DNA of 64,000 nucleotides from Pectobacterium atrosepticum (GTDB taxonomy: Bacteria > Pseudomonadota > Gammaproteobacteria > Enterobacterales > Enterobacteriaceae). Below, piece after piece: positions 1 to 8,651 of this stretch (position 1 is the stretch's first letter; each line of letters opens with the position of its first letter). The stretch covers positions 2,728,001 to 2,792,000 of the forward strand of contig CP036163.1 of assembly GCA_019056595.1 (NCBI GenBank), read 5' to 3'. The notes under the pieces were generated by a model. That model did no database searches and was not told the origin of the DNA. It saw only the letters and a program-made list of their open reading frames with translations. A program made the translations under genes and the position numbers.

Positions 1-312
1 GGCGGCAAAAAGGACAATCTGGAGATTAGCCCGAACCTATGGGCAGGCATCGGTCTGGTACGCGGCGGTGCAGGTACAGCGCTAGTTGGCGATGGCCCGA
101 CGGTTGCAGAACGCATTCAGGAATACGCCGACCTCGGGATTGATACCTTTATCCTGTCTGGCTATCCGCATCTGGAAGAGGCATACCGCGTGGGTGAACT
201 GCTGTTCCCGCACCTCGATCTGGCGCAACAGCCCACGCCGCTGCATGCCGTGAGCAATGCGGGTGAAGTGGTGGCAAACCGCTATGTGCCGCGCAAAGTC
301 TCGCAAAGCTGA
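1..312 (+). CDS. ssuD: Alkanesulfonate monooxygenase SsuD, C-terminal part
   Basis: The window opens inside this gene; about 103 C-terminal residues remain, in frame from base 1 to the TGA at 310-312. The product is the FMNH2-dependent monooxygenase that releases sulfite from alkanesulfonates during sulfur starvation. The fragment carries the end of a bacterial luciferase-like barrel (segment [15 protein letters not shown]) and the usual SsuD tail. ssuC starts 10 bases after the stop, and ssuB follows, giving the ssuDCB order of E. coli. The N-terminus, any ssuE/ssuA genes and the promoter lie outside the window. Confidence 0.9.
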   Translation, partial: GGKKDNLEISPNLWAGIGLVRGGAGTALVGDGPTVAERIQEYADLGIDTFILSGYPHLEEAYRVGELLFPHLDLAQQPTPLHAVSNAGEVVANRYVPRKVSQS

Positions 313-322
313 GGAACCGATC

Positions 323-1117
323 ATGGCAAGAACGTTCTCTTCACTGGCACAGCGGTTGGCACCTTTTCTGCTCCCCGTGACGCTGCTGGTCGCGTGGCAG
401 ATCTCCGTCGAGTTCGGCTGGCTATCCAATCGGATTCTGCCTGCGCCCAGTTCGGTGATTACCGCAGGGTGGTCGCTCATCTATAGCGGTGAGCTTTGGC
501 AGCATCTGGCTATCAGCGGCTGGCGCGCGCTGATCGGGTTTGCTATTGGCGGCAGTATCGGATTGGTGCTCGGCTTTATCACTGGGCTGTCACGCTGGGG
601 AGAGCGCTTGCTGGACAGTTCAGTGCAGATGATTCGCAACGTTCCTCATCTGGCACTGATTCCGTTGGTGATTCTGTGGTTTGGCATTGATGAGGCGGCC
701 AAAATCTTTCTGGTCGCGCTGGGTACGCTGTTCCCAGTTTATCTCAACACCTACCACGGCATTAAAAATATCGATCGCGGCCTGCTGGAAATGGCACGCA
801 GTTACGGGCTGTCCGGCATTAGCCTGTTCTATCAGGTGGTACTGCCCGGCGCGCTGCCGTCCATCATGGTCGGCATCCGTTTTGCGCTGGGCTTTATGTG
901 GCTGACGCTGATCGTCGCGGAAACCATTTCTGCCAACTCCGGCATTGGCTACCTCGCTATGAATGCCCGCGAGTTCCTGCAAACGGACGTGGTAGTGGTT
1001 GCCATCATCCTTTACGCCCTGCTCGGCAAGCTAGCCGATGTCAGCGCTCAGGGGCTGGAGCGCATTTGGCTGCGCTGGAATCCGGCTTATCAAACCTCAT
1101 CGGGGGACGCATCATGA
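323..1117 (+). CDS. ssuC: Aliphatic sulfonate ABC transporter permease SsuC
   Basis: Inner-membrane permease that passes alkanesulfonates across the membrane for cleavage by SsuD. It has 264 residues, about the length of E. coli SsuC. About six hydrophobic segments and the binding-protein-dependent permease EAA-type loop (around [19 protein letters not shown]) are visible. An upstream ATG at 257 is in frame, but it lies inside ssuD. The ATG at 323 is preceded by GAGGAA at 311-316 with proper spacing, so I chose it. Its TGA overlaps the ATG of ssuB (ATGA), which implies translational coupling. Confidence 0.95.
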   Translation: MARTFSSLAQRLAPFLLPVTLLVAWQISVEFGWLSNRILPAPSSVITAGWSLIYSGELWQHLAISGWRALIGFAIGGSIGLVLGFITGLSRWGERLLDSSVQMIRNVPHLALIPLVILWFGIDEAAKIFLVALGTLFPVYLNTYHGIKNIDRGLLEMARSYGLSGISLFYQVVLPGALPSIMVGIRFALGFMWLTLIVAETISANSGIGYLAMNAREFLQTDVVVVAIILYALLGKLADVSAQGLERIWLRWNPAYQTSSGDAS

Positions 1118-1914
1118 CCGCTTTTACCGATTCTGCAACGCACACGCATTCGCCGTCACCGCTCACCAAAGGGGCGCCGCTGGCGTTGGATGCCATCACC
1201 AAGCACTACGGCCACCGTACCGTGCTGAATGACGTGCAGTTACGCATTCCTTCTGGGCAATTTGTGGCCATCGTCGGTCGCAGCGGCTGTGGCAAAAGCA
1301 CGTTGCTGCGCCTGCTCGCCGGGCTGGAAGCGGCCAGCAGCGGCGAACTACTGACCGGCACCGCACCGCTCAGCAGCGCGAAAGACGACACGAGGCTGAT
1401 GTTTCAGGAAGCGCGACTCCTGCCGTGGAAAAAGGTGATCGATAATGTCGGGCTGGGGCTGCGCGGCAACTGGCGTGAGAAAGCGCAGGATGCGCTGACC
1501 TCTGTCGGGCTGGCGGATCGCGCTAACGACTGGCCAGCAGCGTTGTCCGGTGGTCAGAAACAGCGCGTCGCGCTGGCACGTGCGCTCATTCACCATCCGC
1601 GCTTATTGTTACTGGATGAACCGCTGGGCGCGCTGGATGCCTTGACCCGCATCGAGATGCAAGGCCTGATCGAAAATATCTGGCTCCAGCACGGATTCAC
1701 CGTACTGCTGGTCACGCACGATGTCTCCGAAGCCATTGCGCTGGCCGACAGGGTTATTCTGATCGAAGAAGGACGCGTGGGGCTGGATATCACGGTTGAT
1801 TTGCCACGACCACGACGCCGTGGATCGGCGAAGCTAGCGGAACTGGAAGCCCGCGTGCTGGAGCGCGTACTGGCTCCGACCTCATCGCCCTTACCTCAGC
1901 AGGCGGCGATATAA
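1114..1914 (+). CDS. ssuB: Aliphatic sulfonate ABC transporter ATP-binding protein SsuB
   Basis: ATPase that drives SsuC. In the 266-residue product, Walker A (GRSGCGKST) sits at residues 55-63, followed by the signature LSGGQKQR, Walker B LLLLDEP and the switch histidine in VTHD. The start overlaps the ssuC stop by four bases. An in-frame extension upstream to 898 is only a shadow within ssuC. Its place as last gene of ssuDCB and its sequence both support the call. It is probably expressed under Cbl/CysB control as in E. coli, but the promoter is not in the window. Confidence 0.95.
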   Translation: MTAFTDSATHTHSPSPLTKGAPLALDAITKHYGHRTVLNDVQLRIPSGQFVAIVGRSGCGKSTLLRLLAGLEAASSGELLTGTAPLSSAKDDTRLMFQEARLLPWKKVIDNVGLGLRGNWREKAQDALTSVGLADRANDWPAALSGGQKQRVALARALIHHPRLLLLDEPLGALDALTRIEMQGLIENIWLQHGFTVLLVTHDVSEAIALADRVILIEEGRVGLDITVDLPRPRRRGSAKLAELEARVLERVLAPTSSPLPQQAAI

Positions 1915-1919
1915 CCTTC

Positions 1920-1957
1920 ATTCTGGCGAGCGAGACTGTGCATCTTATCGCCAGAAT
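1920..1957. repeat. Inverted repeat after ssuB
   Basis: A perfect 10-base inverted repeat (ATTCTGGCGA at 1920-1929, complement at 1948-1957) with an 18-base loop lies just after the ssuB stop. It lacks a T tract, so it may be a weak or Rho-assisted terminator, or an mRNA-end structure, for the ssu operon. Confidence 0.4.
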
Positions 1958-2086
1958 TAACATCAAAAATATTGACAAATATTCTCAAAACACTCCGTTT
2001 TATCTCCTCAAAGTATCAGCGTAGTATCCTCTTCATCGAAAGGGAATAACCTTTCACTCCAAACAACATTGAATAGGATACATCAC

Positions 2087-2344
2087 ATGAAAAACGTAAA
2101 ATTCTTCGCCGCTGCTGTCGTACTTTCTACTCTGTCTTTCGGTGCCTTCGCAGCGGATCAAGTGTCTTCACAACAGGCACAGAGTTTGGAGAAAGTCGGC
2201 GTAATCACCGCGACTGCACACAGCTTGGATTCACTGCAAGCACAGTTAGCTCAGAAAGCAGAAAAAGCAGGTGCGGGTGCCTTCACCATCACGTCTGCAA
2301 CAGGTGACAACCAACTGCGCGGCACCGCCGTTATCTACAAATAA
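2087..2344 (+). CDS. Small secreted DUF1471 (YhcN/BhsA/McbA family) protein
   Basis: An 85-residue periplasmic protein. It has a clear signal peptide (MKNVKFFAAAVVLSTLSFGAFA, cut before ADQ) and a DUF1471-type domain in which a beta-strand and helix carry the EKVGVIT and AEKAGAGAFTITSA segments, ending with GTAVIYK. E. coli has many paralogues (BhsA, McbA, YhcN), linked to stress, biofilm or acid response, and the exact role of this one is unknown. An in-frame ATG at 2069 exists, but the ATG at 2087 begins the signal peptide. It is monocistronic, ended by a strong hairpin at 2372. Confidence 0.85.
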   Translation: MKNVKFFAAAVVLSTLSFGAFAADQVSSQQAQSLEKVGVITATAHSLDSLQAQLAQKAEKAGAGAFTITSATGDNQLRGTAVIYK

Positions 2345-2371
2345 TGTCTGTCGATAGACAATCAAAAAATT

Positions 2372-2411
2372 AAACGGACTTTCCTCACCCAAGAGGAAAG
2401 TCCGTTTTTTT
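2372..2411 (+). terminator. Strong Rho-independent terminator after the DUF1471 gene
   Basis: A 15-base perfect stem (AAACGGACTTTCCTC at 2372-2386 with 2393-2407) and a 6-base loop are followed by seven T residues (2405-2411). A-rich sequence on its left side makes it usable also for dgoT, which comes from the other strand. Confidence 0.9.
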
Positions 2412-2448
2412 ATGGCTTTTTACCTGAGCTCTAAAGCGCCCAGATGAA

Positions 2449-3738
2449 TTACCCTACACGCTTCACTTCGCCCACCAGCAAGATGTAAGACAGTGCGCCG
2501 ACCAGCGCCACGCCAGCAATGTAGGTCAGTGCGGGAGCAAAACCGTAATCCTGCGCCAGATAGCCAATGATCAATGGCACCGTGATACCGCCCAAGCCAC
2601 CGACAAAGTTGAATACCCCGCCCGTCAGGCCAATCAGACGAATGGGAGCCAGTGACGACACCAGCGACCAGGTGATGGATGCAAAGCCATTGCCAAAGAA
2701 CGCCACAGCCATCAGGGTCATAATCCATACCGGATCGTTCGTGTAGTTCGCTCCCATGATGCAGGTTGAAATCAACAGGCCACAGATAATCGGCGTTTTA
2801 CGTGCCAGACCAATCGATTTTCCGCTACGCACCAGACGGTCCGCTACAAATCCAGACAGCAGTACGCCAACAAACGCCGCCAGGAAAGGTACCGTCGTCA
2901 TAAAGCCAGCGGTCAGTGCGCTAATATGTTTTTCTTGCGTCAGGTAGTTAGGGAACCACGTCAGGAAGAACCACAGCGTAGAGGTCACGGCAAACTGCCC
3001 GATATATACGCCCACCAGTTTGCGGTTGAACACCAGTTTCCAGTCAGCCGCCGTCAATGGCGTGCGTGTTTTTTTGTCGCTCGGCGCATCACCATCGACA
3101 ATACCGCCGCCCTCGGCAATGTAATCCAGCTCAGCCTGATTGATACCTTTACTTTTCTTCGGTGGCTGATAAACAAAATGCCAGATAGTTGCCCAAACAA
3201 TACCGATACCACCAGTGACAATGAACACCCAGTGCCAACTCAAAATTTCCTGCAACCAGATGAGCAATGGCGTAAGGAATGCCAGACCAACAAACTGCCC
3301 TGACGTATAAAATCCAACGGCAGAAGCACGTTCTTGCTCAGGGAACCAGCTGGTCACCATACGGTTATTCGTCGGAAACGCAGGCGCTTCAAACAGCCCG
3401 GTCACGGCGCGTAAACCAATCAACGATGCCAGACCTGTAGCGAAACCTTGCAGTAACGTGGCAATTGACCATCCCATGATGGCAATAAAATAGGTGGCCT
3501 TTGAACCGACGCGGTCAAGGAACCAGCCACCGGGTATTTGGCATAACGTATAAGTCCAGGCAAACGCGGAAAAGATATAGCCCATTTGTGTTTTTGTAAT
3601 GCCGAACTCTTCCTGAATATGTGCCGACGCCACAGCCAGGTTGGCCCGATCCACGTAGCAGATGACGACAGTAATAAAAATCATCAGCAAGGTGAAATAA
3701 CGCCGTTTTGTAGGACGGGTAGTTAATGTCATATCCAT
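2449..3738 (-). CDS. dgoT: D-galactonate:H+ symporter DgoT
   Basis: MFS importer of D-galactonate (429 residues, ACS/phthalate-permease type). It begins with a basic N-terminus and the stretch [18 protein letters not shown]. The family signature [15 protein letters not shown] and the end [16 protein letters not shown] match E. coli DgoT almost throughout. AGGA lies 7 bases upstream of the ATG. It is last in the dgo cluster but is separated from dgoD by 474 bases holding an ERIC element and a palindrome. It may therefore have its own promoter or an altered level of read-through. Confidence 0.95.
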   Translation of the reverse strand: MDMTLTTRPTKRRYFTLLMIFITVVICYVDRANLAVASAHIQEEFGITKTQMGYIFSAFAWTYTLCQIPGGWFLDRVGSKATYFIAIMGWSIATLLQGFATGLASLIGLRAVTGLFEAPAFPTNNRMVTSWFPEQERASAVGFYTSGQFVGLAFLTPLLIWLQEILSWHWVFIVTGGIGIVWATIWHFVYQPPKKSKGINQAELDYIAEGGGIVDGDAPSDKKTRTPLTAADWKLVFNRKLVGVYIGQFAVTSTLWFFLTWFPNYLTQEKHISALTAGFMTTVPFLAAFVGVLLSGFVADRLVRSGKSIGLARKTPIICGLLISTCIMGANYTNDPVWIMTLMAVAFFGNGFASITWSLVSSLAPIRLIGLTGGVFNFVGGLGGITVPLIIGYLAQDYGFAPALTYIAGVALVGALSYILLVGEVKRVG

Positions 3739-3771
3739 CTTATGTTCCTGTTATTTATTAAACGGACAGTC

Positions 3772-3897
<126 letters not shown>

Positions 3898-4097
3898 CAT
3901 TTGTTGCCCGCTATTTTTAATGTTCAACAACACCAGCAGTTGGTATGCTTTATTTTTTCTAATGAAATAAATAACCGCGCACGCTCACTATATTTCCCTA
4001 TTTATAATGGCGTTTTATTTTGAAATCCCGGTGGTGGCGTACTCATGATAAGTGGAAGATTACATTCCCCGACCCAGAAAAAATAAACAGTAATCCC

Positions 4098-4120
4098 TCA
4101 CGAAATAATCGATTTCGTGA
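4098..4120. repeat. Nine-base palindrome upstream of dgoT
   Basis: TCACGAAAT at 4098-4106 and its exact complement at 4112-4120 flank a 5-base loop. It could be an operator or an mRNA hairpin within the dgoD-dgoT gap. It does not resemble the DgoR-type repeat at 7668. Confidence 0.4.
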
Positions 4121-4187
4121 TAATCCATGACTGTTCTATTCCATTGTGCCGGGGAAATGCGTTATGTATTACCGGTTATTAAACACC

Positions 4188-4211
4188 CATGCAGCTTGAG
4201 GTATGACGGGT
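4188..4211 (+). repeat. Solo ERIC end
   Basis: A 24-base match to the right terminus of ERIC (CATGCAGCTTGAGGTATGACG plus GGT) abuts the dgoD stop codon. No left half is attached, so it is a remnant. Confidence 0.7.
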
Positions 4212-4212
4212 C

Positions 4213-5361
4213 TTACCACTCGGCGACAGCACCGTCAGGATAACGCCACACCGGATTACGCCAGTCTGGCGCATTTTTACTACGTTCGATAACCAGCTCT
4301 TCATTAATTTCCACGCCGAGGCCCGGTTTATTTAATGGATAGAAATGGCCGTCAGTCATAGTAAAGTCTTCTTTATTAATGACGTAGTCCAACAGCTCGG
4401 CACCTTTATTATAATGAATGCCCATACTTTGCTCCTGCAATACGGCATTACGCGCAACAAAGTCGAGATGCAAACAGGAAGCCAGTGCAATTGGACCTAA
4501 TGGACAGTGTGGTGCCAGCGCAACATCATAGGCTTCCGCCATTGCAGCAATTTTAAAGCACTCGGTAATACCGCCCGCGTGCGACAGGTCAGGCTGAATA
4601 ATTGCCAGTCCGCCGTCAGCCAGTACGCGTTTGAAATCAAAGCGTGAGAACATGCGCTCGCCCGCTGCAATCGGCAGGTGAGTTTGTGCAGCCAGACGAG
4701 GATAGTATTCCGCCTGTTCAGCCAGCACCGGCTCTTCAATAAACAGCGGACGGTACGGCTCCAACTCTTTGATCAGGATTTTCGCCATCGGCGCATCGAC
4801 ACGACCGTGGAAATCCAGACCGAACTCGATGCTGTTACCAAAGGCTTCGCGGATTTCAGCAACCACGGCCACCGCCGCATCTACTTTGCGCGAGTTATCA
4901 ATGATGCCCATCTCTTCACAGCCGTTCAGCTTGAAGGTATCAAAGCCAATTTCGGTCAGCTTCTTGATGCCCGCAATCACTTCGGAAGGACGATCGCCGC
5001 CAACCCAGCTGTAGGCCTTGATCTTATCGCGTACCAGCCCGCCCAATAACTGATAAACCGGTACACCCAGCGCCTTGCCTTTGATGTCCCACAATGCCTG
5101 ATCAATACCGGCAATGGCGCTCATCAGGATCGGGCCGCCGCGGTAGAAGCCCGCGCGGTAAAGCACCTGCCAGATATCGTTGATACGTGCCGGGTCTTGC
5201 CCAATCAGATAGTCAGACAGCTCGTGAACGGCAGCTTCAACGGTGCGTGCGCGGCCTTCGATAACCGGTTCGCCCCAGCCGACAATCCCTTCATCGGTTT
5301 CAATCTTCAGAAACATCCAGCGTGGCGGCAGCCGATACGTGGTGATTTTGGTAATTTTCAT
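4213..5361 (-). CDS. dgoD: D-galactonate dehydratase DgoD
   Basis: Enolase-superfamily dehydratase that turns D-galactonate into 2-keto-3-deoxy-D-galactonate. It has 382 residues, exactly the usual length. Metal ligands D183, E209 and E235, and the catalytic histidines H185 (in GLDFHG) and H285 (in APHCPLGP), are all in place. The ATG overlaps the dgoA stop by four bases, so the two are translationally coupled. It lies third in dgoRKAD, and I see no damage. Confidence 0.97.
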   Translation of the reverse strand: MKITKITTYRLPPRWMFLKIETDEGIVGWGEPVIEGRARTVEAAVHELSDYLIGQDPARINDIWQVLYRAGFYRGGPILMSAIAGIDQALWDIKGKALGVPVYQLLGGLVRDKIKAYSWVGGDRPSEVIAGIKKLTEIGFDTFKLNGCEEMGIIDNSRKVDAAVAVVAEIREAFGNSIEFGLDFHGRVDAPMAKILIKELEPYRPLFIEEPVLAEQAEYYPRLAAQTHLPIAAGERMFSRFDFKRVLADGGLAIIQPDLSHAGGITECFKIAAMAEAYDVALAPHCPLGPIALASCLHLDFVARNAVLQEQSMGIHYNKGAELLDYVINKEDFTMTDGHFYPLNKPGLGVEINEELVIERSKNAPDWRNPVWRYPDGAVAEW

Positions 5362-5975
5362 TGAACAGCATCCTTATAGGCGTTAACAAATGCATGTGCT
5401 TTTTGTGCAGTAACCTCAACCGACTGACCGGCTCGATACAGATCGCTGCCTAACCCGGCACCGATGCAGCCCGCACTAAGATAATCCTTCAGGTTTTCTG
5501 GCGTGACGCCACCGACGGCAAAGACGGGAACGTCCTTTGGCAATACTGCTTTCAGCGCCTTGATGTAGTCCGGCCCAAACGCCGATGACGGGAAAATTTT
5601 CAGAGATTGCGCACCCGCATCCAGCGCCGTGAAGGCTTCCGTCGCGGTGGCACAGCCTGGGCACACCGTCATGCCGTAACCCACCGCTCGACGAATCACC
5701 TCGGGAGAGATATTAGGGGTGACCACTAACTTGCTGCCAATTTCCTGTAACTTGTCGACATATTCGGCTTTCAGCACCGTCCCTGCGCCAATCAGGGCGC
5801 GATCGCCAAAATGTTCCACGGCCAGTTGAATACTGTCATACGGGTTCGGCGAATTCAGCGGGATCTCTACCGCATCAAATCCGGCATCCAGTAGCGCTGC
5901 GATATGTTCCAGCACCTCATCCGGCGTGATACCGCGCAGAATCGCAATTAAGGGAAGATTAGTATTCCAACTCAT
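5358..5975 (-). CDS. dgoA: 2-dehydro-3-deoxy-6-phosphogalactonate aldolase DgoA
   Basis: Class I aldolase that splits KDPGal into pyruvate and glyceraldehyde-3-phosphate. It has 205 residues. The KDPG-aldolase hallmarks [36 protein letters not shown] (Schiff-base lysine) and AVGGVTPEN are all seen. A TTG at 5981 is in frame, but the ATG at 5975 has GGAG 8 bases upstream and gives the E. coli length. It overlaps the end of dgoK by 17 bases and dgoD by four. Confidence 0.96.
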   Translation of the reverse strand: MSWNTNLPLIAILRGITPDEVLEHIAALLDAGFDAVEIPLNSPNPYDSIQLAVEHFGDRALIGAGTVLKAEYVDKLQEIGSKLVVTPNISPEVIRRAVGYGMTVCPGCATATEAFTALDAGAQSLKIFPSSAFGPDYIKALKAVLPKDVPVFAVGGVTPENLKDYLSAGCIGAGLGSDLYRAGQSVEVTAQKAHAFVNAYKDAVQ

Positions 5976-6855
5976 TAACAATGCTCCTTATTCCTGCCTG
6001 AAAAGCCCGATCGCCGTCCAGCTGCTGCCAGCGCAATCCAGCTTGTTGTAATGCTTTTTCGTAGCGCGCCGTCAGCGCAGGGGAGCCGATTAATGTAATG
6101 GTGTCTCCCGCCGCCACCTGATAGTGGCGCTGCATTTGTGAGACTTCGTTGCCAATCAGCAACCCAGACAGCCAGTCGCTAACGGTGCTTTTATCCAGAC
6201 GCCCCAGCACATGCGCCGCGCGGGTTTCAAACAGGCAGCGGATAATGTTGTCATCGGCAAAGCCCAGTTCCAGCCCTTGCAGGAAAGCATCGGGAGACGG
6301 CTGCTGTTCAGTCAGCCCCACGCCGATTAACGACTGCGTCATCAGCAGGTGGTGCAGTTCACCAGTCATCACCGTGCGGAAATCCAGCACGGTGCTGTCA
6401 TCGGCCCGCACCCATTTCGAGTGGGTTCCCGGCATCAAATACAGAGAGGAAGGACATTCGCTATATGCGCCAATCAACTGGGTTTCTTCACCACGAATCA
6501 CATTGCAGTTATCGTCCTGCGCAATGCTCAACCCCGGCACAATCCAGGCGGCTAGCGGCTGGGCTTCTTCCACGCGCGTCAGCCGATGGGCGACTTCAGT
6601 CAGACGGGTTGGACATGCCAGATAAGGCACGGAAAGCCAGCCCGCATTGCTGCCGATCATGCCCGCCATCACGACAGGCACATTGTGCTGCTGCCACGGC
6701 GCAACGATCTGCTGAAAAACCTGCTGCGGCGTCTGGTCGTTCAAACGCGTCACACCCGCTTCAGATTTCACGCTGTCGATACAAACGCCATCCAGATACA
6801 GCCACGCCCGTAGGTTGGTCGAACCCCAGTCAACGGCGATATAGCTTTCACTCAT
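5959..6855 (-). CDS. dgoK: 2-dehydro-3-deoxygalactonokinase DgoK
   Basis: Kinase that phosphorylates 2-keto-3-deoxygalactonate to the 6-phosphate, the step before DgoA. The 298-residue product has the DgoK N-terminal phosphate motif AVDWGSTNLRAW. It also has the conserved MPGTHSKWV segment and GLLIGNEV near residue 225. The start overlaps the dgoR stop (ATGA), so regulator and kinase are coupled, and the 3' end overlaps dgoA. Order and overlaps match dgoRKADT of E. coli. Confidence 0.95.
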   Translation of the reverse strand: MSESYIAVDWGSTNLRAWLYLDGVCIDSVKSEAGVTRLNDQTPQQVFQQIVAPWQQHNVPVVMAGMIGSNAGWLSVPYLACPTRLTEVAHRLTRVEEAQPLAAWIVPGLSIAQDDNCNVIRGEETQLIGAYSECPSSLYLMPGTHSKWVRADDSTVLDFRTVMTGELHHLLMTQSLIGVGLTEQQPSPDAFLQGLELGFADDNIIRCLFETRAAHVLGRLDKSTVSDWLSGLLIGNEVSQMQRHYQVAAGDTITLIGSPALTARYEKALQQAGLRWQQLDGDRAFQAGIRSIVNELEY

Positions 6856-7550
6856 GTAATGTCCTTTAACCGTTTGGTCGAGCTGGCAATCATGGTCAAC
6901 GCCGCCCGCTCTGCTGCTTCAATATCCTGATGCCGAATGGCATCGTAGAGATCCTGATGCTCACGCAATGTCCGTGGCATGTTGTCGTCGTCTGGCATAT
7001 AGGTGCGTTCAAACACCGCACGCTGCAACGAACTGATCGCCACACTCAACTGCTGTAGCACCGGATTGTGCACCGCCGCCAACACCGCCTCATGAAAACG
7101 AATATCCGCTTCATTGAACGCATCACGATTCTGATGGTTGGAAATCATGTCGTTCAGCGCCGCTTCAATCACCGCCAGCTCGCTTGAAGTCGCGCGTTCT
7201 GCGGCCCAGCGAGCAATCGTCGGCTCCACCAGATTACGCACCTCGCTCATCGCACTGATCAGACGTGGGTCGTAGTCGCTTGCCAGAACCCATTGCAGAA
7301 CGTCGGTATCCAGGTAATTCCACTGATTACGCGCAGCCACGAACGCGCCGCGATACCGTTTCACTTCCACCAGCCTTTTCGCCATCAGCGCTCTGAACAC
7401 TTCACGAATGATGTTGCGCGAGGTCTGAAATTCTTCACACAGCTCAGCTTCTGCGGGTAACGGCGTGCCCGGAGCGTATTTTCCACCAACGATCTGTTGG
7501 CCAATATCCAGAATGATGCGGTCGGTTTTGCTTAATTCCTGCTTATTCAT
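6852..7550 (-). CDS. dgoR: GntR/FadR-family repressor DgoR
   Basis: Repressor of D-galactonate catabolism; in E. coli DgoR responds to galactonate. The 232-residue product has an N-terminal GntR winged helix (GTPLPAEAELCEEFQTSRNIIREVFRAL region, residues 25-60) and a C-terminal FCD ligand domain whose conserved D, H and H residues (FNEADIRFHEAVL, EHQDLYDAI) are present. GTG at 7556 and ATG at 7553 are possible starts, but the ATG at 7550 has the best spacing to GAGG. A matching inverted repeat lies 118 bases upstream, at 7668-7701. Confidence 0.95.
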   Translation of the reverse strand: MNKQELSKTDRIILDIGQQIVGGKYAPGTPLPAEAELCEEFQTSRNIIREVFRALMAKRLVEVKRYRGAFVAARNQWNYLDTDVLQWVLASDYDPRLISAMSEVRNLVEPTIARWAAERATSSELAVIEAALNDMISNHQNRDAFNEADIRFHEAVLAAVHNPVLQQLSVAISSLQRAVFERTYMPDDDNMPRTLREHQDLYDAIRHQDIEAAERAALTMIASSTKRLKDIT

Positions 7551-7667
7551 CATCACCTCAACGAGACAAAACGGATTGATATCACTGCACTTACTTTACC
7601 CGCCATGCCGCCTGACGTCGTCGAACTGTTGCACAATAACCGCATCATTCCCTCTTTTCTTGGCTTA

Positions 7668-7701
7668 ATTGTAGTACCATTAATATATGTTGTACTACAA
7701 T
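7668..7701. promoter_or_regulatory. Probable DgoR operator
   Basis: A perfect 10-base inverted repeat (ATTGTAGTAC at 7668-7677, GTACTACAAT at 7692-7701) with a 14-base AT-rich spacer lies upstream of dgoR. FadR-type regulators bind such GTAC-containing dyads. This is the only such structure in the 406-base gap 7551-7956. The rest of that gap holds no other gene I can support, apart from the toxin promoter region near 7900. Confidence 0.6.
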
Positions 7702-7899
7702 CTGGATCACAAAACGGACAATAAATACAATTTGGCAACATCATGTGTTACCGGACTTCAACATCCAGAGGAATTGAGCGTGCGAGGTGGGATTCAGGGT
7801 AATGCTGTTTACGTGATGTCATACGGCTAATGCTGATTTTATAATATGAGTCTACTCGCTTAGTCATATTTCCATTATTGCTAGCTAGGAACGCTTGCC

Positions 7900-7921
7900 A
7901 ATATAGCTTGTAGGTTATATT
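7900..7921. promoter_or_regulatory. Dyad in the toxin-antitoxin promoter region
   Basis: AATATA at 7900-7905 and TATATT at 7916-7921 form a 6-base dyad about 35 bases before the toxin start. A TTGCCA sequence lies just to its left. Type II systems usually bind such dyads through the antitoxin, so autoregulation is possible. It is short and could be chance. Confidence 0.3.
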
Positions 7922-7956
7922 GTATTTATAGTGTGTAGGACAGGGAGGCTTACCGA

Positions 7957-8328
7957 TTGGCATGGAAAATAGTAACACGGGATCTATTCGATACTTGGTT
8001 TGATGAGCAAACCGAAGCGGTACAGGAAGAGGTTTTGGCACACCTCGCAATACTCGAAGAGGATGGCCCACAGCTAGGACGACCACAGGTTGATCAGATT
8101 AAAGGTTCAAAATACAAAAATATGAAGGAGCTGCGGGTTCAGGTTGGAGGCCACCCATTCCGAACATTCTTCGCGTTTGACCGGACACGTAAAGCGATTG
8201 TTTTATGTGCAGGAGATAAGAAAGGCGAGGATGAAAAATTGTTCTACGAACGTATGATTAAGATCGCAGACGCTGAGTTTACATCGCATCTGATATCACC
8301 GGAGGTAAAAGAAGATGGCGACGCTTAA
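7957..8328 (+). CDS. RelE/HigB-type toxin (Gp49-like family)
   Basis: A 123-residue toxin-like protein of the phage Gp49-like/HigB branch of the RelE fold. These usually act as ribosome-dependent mRNA interferases. Family traits are seen: LEEDGPQLGRPQVDQIKGS, NMKELRVQ, FRTFFAFDRTRKAIVLCAGDKKG and a final helix with FYERMIKIAD. The start is TTG at 7957 with GGGAGG 8 bases upstream; the ATG at 7962 is out of frame. The reversed order (toxin first) and the 14-base overlap with the HTH gene are typical of higBA-type modules. Confidence 0.85.
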   Translation: MAWKIVTRDLFDTWFDEQTEAVQEEVLAHLAILEEDGPQLGRPQVDQIKGSKYKNMKELRVQVGGHPFRTFFAFDRTRKAIVLCAGDKKGEDEKLFYERMIKIADAEFTSHLISPEVKEDGDA

Positions 8329-8614
8329 AGAAATGATGGCTAAACGTTCACCGGAGAGCCGTGCCCGTATTGAGGCGCGCACGGCTGAGATCCGCCAGGA
8401 AATCACTTTAGCGAAACTACGCGAAGAACTGAAAATGTCGCAGACGCAGCTTGCAGCAGCATTGGGGGTCAAGCAGCCATCTATTGTTAAGATGGAAAAG
8501 GTTGAAAATGACCCAAAACTGTCAACGCTGAAACGCTATGTAACTGCCCTAGGCGGTAAGCTTACGCTAGATGTGACCCTACCTAATGGTAAGCGTATCG
8601 CGCTTACGTTGTAA
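8315..8614 (+). CDS. XRE-family antitoxin (HigA-like)
   Basis: A 99-residue helix-turn-helix protein. The Xre-type HTH is near residues 37-75 (MSQTQLAAALGVKQPSIVKMEK), followed by a short beta-rich C-terminus (GGKLTLDVTLPNG) that is typical of HigA-like antitoxins. The start has GGAGG 9 bases upstream, inside the toxin gene, so the two are co-translated. It would bind the toxin and repress the pair. The module ends 37 bases before the converging ABC ATPase gene, which suggests a compact insertion between the dgo and transport operons. Confidence 0.88.
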   Translation: MATLKEMMAKRSPESRARIEARTAEIRQEITLAKLREELKMSQTQLAAALGVKQPSIVKMEKVENDPKLSTLKRYVTALGGKLTLDVTLPNGKRIALTL

Positions 8615-8651
8615 TTAAGCCGAACTGGGTTTTCAGTAAACGCGATTCGTT

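Noticed and set aside
7748-8086. A 112-codon minus-strand frame over the toxin start
   Set aside because: It overlaps the toxin gene on the other strand, and the toxin frame has the family match.
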